Below are positions 35,401 through 43,623 of a DNA stretch of 64,000 nucleotides, piece after piece. The number at the start of each line of letters is the position of its first letter. Position 1 is the stretch's first letter. The notes under the pieces were generated by a model. It was not told the DNA's origin. It was given only the letters and a program-made list of their open reading frames with translations, and searched no databases. The position numbers were made by a program, and so were the translations under genes. Source of the DNA: Desmonostoc muscorum LEGE 12446 (GTDB lineage: Bacteria; Cyanobacteriota; Cyanobacteriia; Cyanobacteriales; Nostocaceae); NCBI RefSeq assembly GCF_015207005.2, contig NZ_JADEXS020000001.1, forward strand, positions 5,727,001 to 5,791,000, given 5' to 3'.

Positions 35401-36498
35401 TTACTCTTCAATAGCTGCGGTAATTTCTTCTTCGGTTTCTGTCGCTGGTGGAATTTCCTCTTCAAGTTCTGCTGCTGGTGGAATTTCCTCTTCAAGTTCT
35501 GCTGCTGGTGGAATTTCCTCTTCAAGTTCTGCTGCTGGTGGAACTTCTTCCTCTGCTACAACTTCCACAACTCCAGCAGGCGCAGCAGTAATCCCTTGCT
35601 GTTTAGCTAGCAGCTGCTCCCGATACTTAGCAGCCATTTCTTCTGCTTTATCATAGACCAAATCCCGGTTTTTAATCATATCACCAGGTTCTGGTTCTAA
35701 TTGCTTGGTAGATAGAGAAATCCGACCTCTTTCTGCGTCCAAATCAATGATCATAACTTTCACTTCATCATTGACATTGAACACGCTATGAGGTGTATCA
35801 ATATGTTCGTGAGAAATCTCGGAAATGTGTAGTAGACCACTGACGCCGCCAATGTCAATGAAAGCACCGTAAGGTTTGATACCACGAACTGTACCAATCA
35901 CTACCTCGCCAACTTCTAGGCGGTTCATCTTGCGCTCAACTAACGCGCGACGGTGGGATAGAACTAAGCGGTTACGTTCTTCGTCCACCTCTAGGAATTT
36001 CAGTGGTAGTTCTTCACCTACCAATTCTTCTTTAGGTTTGCGAGTGCTGATGTGGGAACCGGGAATAAAACCACGCAATCCCTCAATTCTTACCAATGCA
36101 CCACCACGATTGGTTGCAAATACGCCAGAACGAACGGTAGCGTCTTCTGCTTGCAGTTGTCGCACGCGTTCCCAAGCCCGCATATACTCAATACGGCGAA
36201 TGGAAAGAGTTAACTGACCATCTTCATTTTCATCGGTGAGGATAAAAAATTCGCGTGTTTCGTTTGACTGTAAGACTTCTTCCGGGGCATCGACCCGGTT
36301 AATAGACATTTCTTGTATGGGTATATATGCTGCTGTTTTAGCACCAATGTCAATCAGAGCGCCGCGCGGCTCTATACTGAAAACGGTTCCTGGTACAATA
36401 TCTCCAGGGCTAAAATGATAATCGTATTTGTCAAGTAGAGCAGCGAAATCTTCGTGAGTGAATCCAATTTCTGTAGCGGTTAAATTCTGATTGACCAT
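35401..36498 (-). CDS. rpsA: 30S ribosomal protein S1
   Basis: Cyanobacterial ribosomal protein S1, 365 aa, with three S1 RNA-binding domains: FSPGDIVPGTVFSIEPRGAL (about 31), the degenerate second domain (RSGVFATNRGGALVRIEGLRG) and LEVGEVVIGTVRGIKPYGAF (about 195), followed by LHISEISHEHID. The last 60 residues are an acidic tail with three repeats of EEEIPPAAEL. Position after psbB-psbT is the usual cyanobacterial order. The acidic tail makes it longer than most cyanobacterial S1 proteins. Confidence 0.95.
   Translation of the reverse strand: MVNQNLTATEIGFTHEDFAALLDKYDYHFSPGDIVPGTVFSIEPRGALIDIGAKTAAYIPIQEMSINRVDAPEEVLQSNETREFFILTDENEDGQLTLSIRRIEYMRAWERVRQLQAEDATVRSGVFATNRGGALVRIEGLRGFIPGSHISTRKPKEELVGEELPLKFLEVDEERNRLVLSHRRALVERKMNRLEVGEVVIGTVRGIKPYGAFIDIGGVSGLLHISEISHEHIDTPHSVFNVNDEVKVMIIDLDAERGRISLSTKQLEPEPGDMIKNRDLVYDKAEEMAAKYREQLLAKQQGITAAPAGVVEVVAEEEVPPAAELEEEIPPAAELEEEIPPAAELEEEIPPATETEEEITAAIEE
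35451..35540 (-). repeat. 30-bp tandem repeat in the rps1 3' end
   Basis: Three identical 30-bp units in frame, each encoding 10 residues (EEEIPPAAEL), with degenerate partial copies on both sides. Perfect DNA identity points to recent slippage. Confidence 0.95.
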
Positions 36499-36845
36499 GC
36501 TGATTTAGTTCCTGGTTCTAGTCTCCGTAAAGGTTGTGCGACAAGCGCGATGTACATGCAACTGTCTTTAGCCAGTCCACACTTAACATCCTTTTTCATC
36601 CTAGCGCAGAAAAGCTAGTATTAACACATATCAACTCCCAAGATTGGAAATTATATCACAATATTAAAATGATTGGGGATTGGGCAGATGAGGGTTACCG
36701 AAGGAGTGAGAAAGAAGAATTAATAACCAATGGCCAATCACAAATGACCAATGACGAAGGACAAACAGAATAATATCCGTTACTACTATATTCAGTAGTA
36801 ACGGATACTAACATTGAATGCGCTTAAAGTTGTGGTAATAGCGAT
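36499..36845. other. gap between rps1 and psbT
   Basis: This 347-bp gap holds the rps1 leader and short dispersed units (aatgaccaatgacgaagg near 36741, which recur near 35300). A 79-codon frame at 36534 runs through it and has no protein-like features. No gene is supported. Confidence 0.4.
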
Positions 36846-36950
36846 CTACTTCTCTTTTTTATCAAAGCGGGGGGGTTCGCGAAATGCGATCGCAAAGAAG
36901 AGAACACCTATACACAAGGTAAAAATCAAGATGTACGCAACGCTTTCCAT
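36846..36950 (-). CDS. psbT: photosystem II protein PsbT
   Basis: PsbT, 34 aa, a single-helix subunit at the photosystem II dimer interface. The sequence starts MESVAYILIFTLCIG, has one membrane helix, and ends EPPRFDKKEK, matching the family exactly in length and motif. It is downstream of psbB on the same strand, the conserved arrangement, and is too short for ordinary ORF cut-offs. Confidence 0.97.
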   Translation of the reverse strand: MESVAYILIFTLCIGVLFFAIAFREPPRFDKKEK

Positions 36951-36969
36951 TTTATGAGTTCCTGCCTAT

Positions 36970-37101
36970 CCAGCTAGTAATGAGGGATTAGGGATTGGGT
37001 ATTGGGGACTGGGTATTAGGGATTGGGTATTGGCTAGTGAGAAAGTATTCGTAAATACTTATTTCCTAGTCCCCAGTCCCCAGTCCCCAGTCCCCAGTCC
37101 C
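36970..37101. repeat. gggtattgggga / agtcccc repeat between psbB and psbT
   Basis: G-rich units (gggattgggtatt) are followed by tandem ccccagt units directly abutting the psbB stop codon; the two halves can pair in the psbB-psbT transcript. Confidence 0.9.
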
Positions 37102-38631
37102 TTAGAGTGCTTCCTTCCGGCGGGTTGACTTGTCACCCACTTTCTGGAATAGACCCCATTCAACTTGTTCTTCTAGATCCGCTTCAACACCGGCGAATAC
37201 GTCTCTGTAGATTGTACGAGCGCCATGCCACAGGTGACCGAAGAAGAATAGCAGAGCAAACACAGCATGTCCAAAGGTAAACCAACCTCTAGGACTGGTG
37301 CGGAATACGCCGTCAGAGTTCAAGGTTTCCCGGTCAAATTCAAAGATTTCACCGCCTTGAGCTTTACGAGCATATTTCTTCACATCGGCTGGGTCTGTGA
37401 AGGTCTTACCGTTGAGGTCACCACCGTAGAAACTAACGGTGACACCAGATTGCTCGAAGCTATACTTAGATTCTGCCCGACGGAAGGGAATGTCAGCGCG
37501 GACAACTCCATCGGCGTCGGTCAAGACTACTGGGAAGGTTTCAAAGAAGTTGGGTAGACGACGCACGGTTAATTCGCGTCCTTCAGAATCTTTGAATACA
37601 GCGTGACCTTGCCAAGATTGGGCAATGCCATCACCCTTAACCATCGGTCCTGTACGGAATAGACCGCCTTTGGCGGGGCTATTGCCGACGTAATCGTAGA
37701 AAGCCAGTTTTTCTGGAATCTGCGACCAAGCTTGTTCAAGGGTTGCACCTTGGCCAACGCTGGTTTGGACGCGACGCTCAATTTCTTGACGGAAGTAGCC
37801 TTGATCCCATTGGTAGCGGGTAGGGCCAAACAGTTCAATGGGGGTGGTAGCGTTACCGTACCACATAGTACCAGCTACCACGAAAGCAGCAAAGAATACT
37901 GCCGCGATACTGCTAGAAAGTACTGTTTCAATGTTCCCCATCCGCAGTGCTTTGTAAAGCCTTTCGGGGGGTCGGACTGTGAGGTGGAATAAGCCTGCAA
38001 TAATACCAACAACACCAGCAGCAATGTGGTGAGCCACAACACCGCCAGGGTTATATGGGTTAAAACCATTTGGTCCCCATTCTGGTGCTACTGCCTGGAT
38101 GCTACCAGTGACACCGTAGGCATCAGAAACCCACATCCCCGGACCAAATAGTCCGGTGAGGTGAAAAGCACCAAATCCAAAACAAAGAAGACCGGATAAG
38201 AACAGGTGAATGCCAAACATTTTTGGCAAGTCTAGAGCGGGTTCACCTGTGCGGGGGTCTCTAAAGAGTTCCAAATCCCAGTAAACCCAGTGCCAAACAG
38301 CAGCTAGGAATAATAAACCGGAAAGAATGATGTGAGCCGCAGCAACCCCTTCAAATGACCAGAAGCCAGGATCGCCTGTTGAAGCACTACTAACACTCCA
38401 ACCACCCCAAGATTGGGTAACGCCCAAACGTGCTAGGAAGGGCAGCACGAACATTCCTTGACGCCACATCGGGTTGAGAACCGGATCGCTTGGGTCATAG
38501 ACAGCCAGTTCGTATAGTGCCATCGAACCAGCCCAGCCTGCTACTAGGGCTGTATGCATCAGGTGTACAGAAATCAGCCGCCCTGGATCATTCAGAACGA
38601 CTGTGTGTACTCGGTACCAGGGTAGTCCCAT
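37102..38631 (-). CDS. psbB: photosystem II chlorophyll-binding protein CP47
   Basis: CP47, 509 aa, the inner antenna of photosystem II with six membrane helices and many chlorophyll-ligating His. It starts [19 protein letters not shown]; further blocks are [20 protein letters not shown] and [20 protein letters not shown]. The large lumenal loop follows helix V, and [19 protein letters not shown] is the last helix. Full family length. The gene carries many HIP1-free, codon-biased stretches as expected of a highly expressed gene. Confidence 0.98.
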   Translation of the reverse strand: MGLPWYRVHTVVLNDPGRLISVHLMHTALVAGWAGSMALYELAVYDPSDPVLNPMWRQGMFVLPFLARLGVTQSWGGWSVSSASTGDPGFWSFEGVAAAHIILSGLLFLAAVWHWVYWDLELFRDPRTGEPALDLPKMFGIHLFLSGLLCFGFGAFHLTGLFGPGMWVSDAYGVTGSIQAVAPEWGPNGFNPYNPGGVVAHHIAAGVVGIIAGLFHLTVRPPERLYKALRMGNIETVLSSSIAAVFFAAFVVAGTMWYGNATTPIELFGPTRYQWDQGYFRQEIERRVQTSVGQGATLEQAWSQIPEKLAFYDYVGNSPAKGGLFRTGPMVKGDGIAQSWQGHAVFKDSEGRELTVRRLPNFFETFPVVLTDADGVVRADIPFRRAESKYSFEQSGVTVSFYGGDLNGKTFTDPADVKKYARKAQGGEIFEFDRETLNSDGVFRTSPRGWFTFGHAVFALLFFFGHLWHGARTIYRDVFAGVEADLEEQVEWGLFQKVGDKSTRRKEAL

Positions 38632-39150
38632 CGACTACGCTCCTCCTCGATGAGTTAGTTTACAAAGCAATTTTCTTACTGAGTTTCTGAGAAACGAAAA
38701 TCGCCACCCAGAAAACTCTCTTTTGTTTTTTGTTATTGCCAGAGCCAGAGCTTGACCACAACTTAGTCTTATTAAGTCAGACAGCGTAGGTGGTTTGGCA
38801 ATGCTTACTCGCTCCCTTGAGATTTACCCCGTAGGGTAGCCATCGCCAAGCAAAAATGAGAATGTTTTAAAAAGTGTAACTATTGATGGAACTCTTTGCA
38901 AGCGTGTAAATTAATGCGATCGCGTAGCATGTCCAAGTTTTTTCGCTACCAATCCTGTCGGGGATTAAATTTGCTTATCTTTTCTTTACGGGGAGTGGGG
39001 AGTGGGGAATGGGGAGATGGGGGCAGGGGAGGCAGGGGAGGCAGGGGAGGCAGGGGAGGCAGGGGAGGCAGGGGAGTGAGGGGGACAAGAAAATTATGTT
39101 GTTATGTTACTTCCCCTATTCCCTACTCCCTACTCCCTACTCCCCTACCC
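38632..39150. other. psbB upstream region with a 9-bp tandem repeat
   Basis: This 519-bp gap holds the psbB promoter and leader. At 39025-39078 about six head-to-tail copies of aggggaggc occur inside a longer G-rich block, followed by the C-rich counterpart (ctactccctactcccc). The frames that cross it (38896-39309) only translate the repeat. No gene is supported. Confidence 0.8.
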
Positions 39151-39477
39151 TTACTGAACTACCAACTGGATGTTTTGCAGGTGACACTTCGTTTCAGCCG
39201 TACCAAGGCGTTCGATTACTTGTTCGGCACTCATCAAACGCTTGAGTACTACTTGACCGATGGTCTTACTGGCCGTTACTGGGGTTGTTGGCTTTACTTC
39301 TACGGTTAAAATGGCTTCTTCAACTCGATACAGCCATAGCAATTCGTTTTGTTCCACTAAACAAATATTCATTCGCTGAATATCTGGTTGGCGTCGCCAT
39401 GCTGTTATTTGCCAGAGTCCGTCAGATGCCCACACTCTCGAAACTGTCCATCCCTCAGATAGAAAGAAATACTTCAC
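39151..39477 (-). CDS. hypothetical protein, 108 aa
   Basis: Not recognised. Soluble protein starting MKYFFLSEGWTVSRVWASDG with five Trp, then NICLVEQNELLWLYRVEEAI, a Thr-rich turn and QVVLKRLMSAEQVIERL. The first part has the alternating strand pattern of a small beta-sheet protein. No signal peptide. It lies upstream of psbB on the same strand, 519 bp away. Likely a lineage-specific conserved protein; function unknown. Confidence 0.65.
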   Translation of the reverse strand: MKYFFLSEGWTVSRVWASDGLWQITAWRRQPDIQRMNICLVEQNELLWLYRVEEAILTVEVKPTTPVTASKTIGQVVLKRLMSAEQVIERLGTAETKCHLQNIQLVVQ

Positions 39478-39952
39478 GGTTTTAGTCTCGCTATTAGACT
39501 TTAAATCTGTTGTTCAAGATATCGCGATCGCTTTTTTCGCTGATGTATAAACACTAGATTTTTCAGGAAAACCATGCAGCCGTTCTCTATGAGAAACCGC
39601 TCCACGGGTATGTGTATTCAAGCAGCAACAGGCAAAGTTTTAATGTACACTGCCCAAGCTATTGTCAAAGCTTAACAAAGCTATACCCTAGTAACTATGA
39701 ATTTACGACAAATTCAGTCAATGTTTCAAATCTTAATTAAATAAACATTTTTCCTTACTTTAAGGAACTGTCCTTTGTCATTAGTCATTAGTCATTTTTG
39801 TTCACAAAGCACAAAGGTATTACAACATATAAGTTTATTTGTACGTATATACTTAGCTGTCAGCATTGCCAAAATTATTTGTAAAAATTAAGGCACAATA
39901 GTCACAAATGTAGTAAAATGACTGACCGCTGATATCTAAAAATATTATTGCT
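39478..39952. other. gap with no supported gene
   Basis: This 475-bp AT-rich gap contains a 33-codon ATG frame (39574-39675, MQPFSMRNRSTGMC...) without recognisable family or ribosome-binding site, and a short gtcattagtcatt unit. It carries the leader of the substrate-binding protein gene. Confidence 0.4.
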
Positions 39953-41605
39953 ATGACATGGTTTTCCTTGTCCGTGAAACGCTGGAGTCCGATTATACAA
40001 TTCCTATCTTTATTCTGTGTATGTTTATTTTTAGTTGTGAGTTGTACTCCTCGTCCACAAACAACTACCCCACCATCTGGTTCTGTAAATAGTCCTACAG
40101 GTGATGGTCGCATTACTATAGGTACAACAGCTAAGCCGAGAACCCTTGACCCAGCTGATGCTTATGAGTTAGCATCCTTGGGCTTGGTGTTTAATATGAG
40201 CGATCGCCTCTACACTTACGAACCAGGAAGCACAGAAATTAAGCCCCAACTCGCCACAGCATTACCGAAAGTCAGCCAAGATGCCCTAACTTACACCATC
40301 CCTTTACGTCAGGGAGTAGTTTTTCACGATGGGACTCCCTTCAACGCCCAAGCAATGGCGTTTACCATCCAGCGCTTTATGGAAAATAAAGGCAAACCCT
40401 CTTTTTTATTAGGCGATATAGTAGATTCGGTGAAAACCACAGGGGAGTATGAGTTAACCATTAAGCTGAAAAAGCCCTTTGCAGCGTTTCCTTCATTGCT
40501 AGCGTTTCCTGGGGTGTGTGCAGTTTCGCCGAAAGCTTACGAAGTCGGTGCAGGTAAATTTAAGCCGAATATTTTTGTGGGGACTGGCCCTTACAAGTTA
40601 GCCCAGTATGGCACTGATTCATTGCGATTTGATGTGTTTGATAAGTATTGGGGTGAAAAGCCAGTTAATAAGGGTGTTAACGTCCAAATTCAAACTAGTC
40701 CGGTTAATTTGTTTAATGCTTTCCGCACAGGTGCTATTGATGTAGCTTATTTATCCCTACAACCAGACCAAACTCGGAGTTTGGAAGAAGGTGGTAAAAA
40801 AGGGGATTGGCAAGCGATCGCTGCTCAGGGTAGCGTAGTCAGTTATATGGTATTAAACCGGAATCAAAAGCCTTTAGATAAAGCAGAAGTAAGAGCTGCG
40901 ATCGCTTCAATAGTTGACCGTCCACTAATCAATGAACGAGTGTTGCTTGGTCAAGCAGATCCGCTTTATAGCATGATTCCCACGACATTTAATGTATCTG
41001 TGCCATTATTTAAAGAAAAATATGGCGATGCTAATTTTAATCAAGCCAAACAATTATTAACTACCGCTGGTTTTTCCAAAGAAAATCCTGCGAAAGTTCA
41101 AGTTTGGTATCCTTCTAGTTCCCCTACTCGGAGTTTAGCAGCACAGACACTTAAATCACTTGTCGATGCCAAAATGGATGGAATCCTGCAATTTGAAGTC
41201 GCCGTTGCCGAAGGTCCTGCTTTTTTTAAAGACATTTCTAAAGGATTATATCCAGCAGCTTTACTTGATTGGTATCCAGACTTTTTAGATCCAGATAATT
41301 ACGTCCAGCCATTTTTGTCTTGTGATAAAGGTTCAGTTGCCAAAGGATGCGAAGATGGGGCGAGTCAAACTCAGGGTTCGTTCTACTATAACGAAGCCAT
41401 GAATAAATTGATTGACCAACAACGTAAAGAATTAAACCCCCAAGCGCGTCAGAAAATTTTTACAGACATTCAAAATCAAGTAACTACAGATGTACCTTAC
41501 GTTCCCCTATGGCAAAACAAAGACTATGTATTTGCCCGAAATGGCATTAGTAATGTACAACTTAATCCAACTCAAATTTTGGTTTACCAAACAATTAAAA
41601 AATAA
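39953..41605 (+). CDS. ABC transporter substrate-binding lipoprotein, family 5 (peptide/nickel type)
   Basis: Solute-binding protein of the DppA/OppA/NikA family, 550 aa. A signal peptide ends in lipobox VVSC (Cys about 31), so it is a lipoprotein. The family signature is seen as LVFNMSDRLYTYEPGS, LRQGVVFHDGTPFNAQAMAF and IFVGTGPYKLAQYG; the C-terminal part has DIQNQVTTDVPYVPLWQ. It is followed after a repeat by a DppB-type permease on the same strand. The ligand, a peptide or other compound, cannot be read from the sequence. Confidence 0.9.
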   Translation: MTWFSLSVKRWSPIIQFLSLFCVCLFLVVSCTPRPQTTTPPSGSVNSPTGDGRITIGTTAKPRTLDPADAYELASLGLVFNMSDRLYTYEPGSTEIKPQLATALPKVSQDALTYTIPLRQGVVFHDGTPFNAQAMAFTIQRFMENKGKPSFLLGDIVDSVKTTGEYELTIKLKKPFAAFPSLLAFPGVCAVSPKAYEVGAGKFKPNIFVGTGPYKLAQYGTDSLRFDVFDKYWGEKPVNKGVNVQIQTSPVNLFNAFRTGAIDVAYLSLQPDQTRSLEEGGKKGDWQAIAAQGSVVSYMVLNRNQKPLDKAEVRAAIASIVDRPLINERVLLGQADPLYSMIPTTFNVSVPLFKEKYGDANFNQAKQLLTTAGFSKENPAKVQVWYPSSSPTRSLAAQTLKSLVDAKMDGILQFEVAVAEGPAFFKDISKGLYPAALLDWYPDFLDPDNYVQPFLSCDKGSVAKGCEDGASQTQGSFYYNEAMNKLIDQQRKELNPQARQKIFTDIQNQVTTDVPYVPLWQNKDYVFARNGISNVQLNPTQILVYQTIKK

Positions 41606-41759
41606 GTCGTAATTCGTAATTCGTAATTGAATTTATTGAGGTCTAAATTCTCAACAGCTAAAAGCCCCAACTTTGACAATTTGGTGTGATTAAAAGCCCA
41701 AAAATTACGAATTACGAATCACGAATTACGAATTACGAATTACGAATTACGAATTACTT
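41606..41759. repeat. gtaattc / attacgaa repeats between SBP and permease genes
   Basis: Blocks of gtaattcgtaattc and attacgaattacgaa, complementary to each other, flank a short non-repeat middle; a hairpin could form between the cistrons. Confidence 0.9.
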
Positions 41760-42785
41760 ATGTCTCGCTCTAAAGCTTTACAATATTACATTGTTTCCCG
41801 GTTGTTGTTAGCGCCATTTCAGCTATTAACTATTATCACCATTGTATTTCTCTTACTCAGAGCAACACCAGGAGACCCAGCAGATGCAATTCTTGGTGGA
41901 CGTGCGCCAGAAGCAGCTAAAGAAGAATTGCGAAAACAACTCGGTTTAAATCTACCTTTGTGGCTACAGTATCTAAATTACTTGGGAAATCTGTTGCGCT
42001 TTGATTTAGGAACTTCTTTGTTGAGTCGCGGAGAGAATGTTTGGAACATCATTGCACAATATTTCCCAGCGACAGTGGAGTTAGCAGTATGTAGTATGGC
42101 GGTTGCACTCATGGTGGGAATTTTAGTTGGTACTCTTTCGGCTTCCCGCCCTGGAACATCTTTTGACTTGGGTGGGCGGTTGTTTGGTATCATCACCTAC
42201 GCACTCCCCATGTTTTGGGCGGGAATGCTTTTGCAATTGATTTTTTCAGTACAACTCGGTTGGTTTCCCAATTCTAATCGTTTTCCGCCCAACCTTCCCG
42301 CACCCACACTGATTACAGGATTGTATACAGTTGATAGTTTACTAGCTGGAAACTTTAGTCAGTTTTTCACATCTTTGCATCATCTTGCCTTACCGAGTCT
42401 GACTTTGGGAATTTTGCTGAGTGGGATTTTTGAGCGAATTGTGCGAGTGAATTTAAAGCAAACCCTGCAAGCAGATTATGTAGAAGCAGCTAGAGCCAGA
42501 GGTATTCAGGAAAACAAGATTTTAGTTTCCCATGCCTTAAAAAATGCTTTAATTCCAGTGATTACAGTTTTGGGATTAACCTTTGCGTCTTTGTTGGGTG
42601 GAGCGATTTTGACAGAGGTGACATTTTCTTGGCCTGGGTTAGCCAATCGACTATATCAAGCCATTAGCGATCGCGATTATCCCACAGTGCAGGGAGTATT
42701 GGTATTTTTTGGGGCGATCGTTGTCAGCGCCAGCATTTTAATTGATATTTTAAATGCTTATGTAGACCCGCGAATTCGATATTAA
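41760..42785 (+). CDS. ABC transporter permease, DppB type
   Basis: Peptide/nickel-type permease, 341 aa, with six membrane helices. It starts YIVSRLLLAPFQLLTIITIV and has LLRATPGDPADAILGGRAP; the EAA loop is YVEAARARGIQENKILVSHAL, and the C-terminal helix ends NAYVDPRIRY. It pairs with the upstream binding protein. The second permease (DppC) and the two ATPases are not nearby, so they must be encoded elsewhere. Confidence 0.9.
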   Translation: MSRSKALQYYIVSRLLLAPFQLLTIITIVFLLLRATPGDPADAILGGRAPEAAKEELRKQLGLNLPLWLQYLNYLGNLLRFDLGTSLLSRGENVWNIIAQYFPATVELAVCSMAVALMVGILVGTLSASRPGTSFDLGGRLFGIITYALPMFWAGMLLQLIFSVQLGWFPNSNRFPPNLPAPTLITGLYTVDSLLAGNFSQFFTSLHHLALPSLTLGILLSGIFERIVRVNLKQTLQADYVEAARARGIQENKILVSHALKNALIPVITVLGLTFASLLGGAILTEVTFSWPGLANRLYQAISDRDYPTVQGVLVFFGAIVVSASILIDILNAYVDPRIRY

Positions 42786-42827
42786 CTATAGGAATCCGGT
42801 TTGATTTTTGAACAAAATTAAGTAATA

Positions 42828-42949
42828 GGGCACAGCATTGCTGTGCCCCTACAAATAGTCTACATTCTATGCAATTGATAACCGTTATAGCGCTTCCCAA
42901 TCACATGAGGTACAGAAATTTGTAGGGGCGCATAGCTATGCGCCCCTAC
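42828..42949. repeat. two dispersed palindromes
   Basis: One 21-base palindrome at 42828-42848 (arms gggcacagca/tgctgtgccc) and one perfect 28-base palindrome at 42922-42949 (arms gtaggggcgcatag/ctatgcgcccctac). Both belong to the gtagggg-type families common between cyanobacterial genes; here they lie after the permease stop and may also terminate transcription. Confidence 0.85.
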
Positions 42950-43001
42950 CTTCCACCTCACTAGAACGAGAAATACTATGTATTCTGAATTCTGAATTTT
43001 G

Positions 43002-43607
43002 TTAATTTTCTTGAGAAATACCACTGGCTAAAATACCAAGAATTTTATTGACATCTTTGAGATAATATTCGCTTAAATCAATGGTCAGTATTTGTTCTTC
43101 TAGTTTCAAAAATTGCCAAATACTTCCCGTTGTTACTGCTCCGTAAATTGTTTTAATCTCAGTTCCAGCTTGCTGATTAAAAGTTTGGGCTGCTACCATT
43201 TCGGCTGCACACTGACCCAAACACGCATTAATATTTTCTTTTTTAGCTTCTACAACTGTAATGACTGGCGCTGTCAAAATTAGAATTTCTGGAGATTTCG
43301 TAATAATAAAATCGCAAGTACCATTTAATCCTTTGGCATTATCGACAGTGAAATCTATCCCAGAAAATAAACTAACTTGCTCGTGTAATTGTCGGCGTAA
43401 ATCAACTAAAATTGGAGCAATAATTAACTCAGAACGCGCTTTTTCACTATTGCTAGCTAAAGCGATCTCCCGGTTATAATTGAGTGTTTCTGCAAGTAAA
43501 TTACTCGCTGCTAGTTCAGGAACACCAGCGAAAATATCCCGTTTTTCTAATGTGATTAAACTAAATTGTTGTTTTGCTTTAGCTAAATTAAAATCGCTGT
43601 AAGCCAT
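43002..43607 (-). CDS. PD-(D/E)XK-like hypothetical protein
   Basis: Protein of 201 aa with a possible nuclease-like core: GTCDFIITKSPE (Asp), ITVVEAKKENI (E-x-K), and LGQCAAEMVAAQTFNQ resembling the Gln-containing helix of type I restriction nucleases. The N-terminal part has ARSELIIAPILVDLRRQL. Many cyanobacteria carry such orphan proteins; nuclease activity is unproven. It sits 16 bp downstream of nothing and just after the CHAT gene (stop codon of this gene is distal; the CHAT stop is 16 bp from its start region), on the same strand, but repeats elsewhere suggest separate transcription. Confidence 0.65.
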   Translation of the reverse strand: MAYSDFNLAKAKQQFSLITLEKRDIFAGVPELAASNLLAETLNYNREIALASNSEKARSELIIAPILVDLRRQLHEQVSLFSGIDFTVDNAKGLNGTCDFIITKSPEILILTAPVITVVEAKKENINACLGQCAAEMVAAQTFNQQAGTEIKTIYGAVTTGSIWQFLKLEEQILTIDLSEYYLKDVNKILGILASGISQEN

Positions 43608-43623
43608 AAAACTACTTTAGTTT

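Noticed and set aside
35289..35610. Lys/Gln-rich and Trp/Phe-rich frames over the rps1 3' end
   Set aside because: They are out-of-frame or opposite-strand readings of the 30-bp rps1 repeat.
39025..39078. Regular short repeats that might be a CRISPR array
   Set aside because: The 9-bp units are directly adjacent without spacers.
38896..39309. Gly/Arg-rich 137-codon frame upstream of psbB
   Set aside because: It is a translation of the aggggaggc tandem repeat.
39574..39675. 33-codon ATG frame
   Set aside because: No ribosome-binding site or recognisable family; kept only as a note in the gap.
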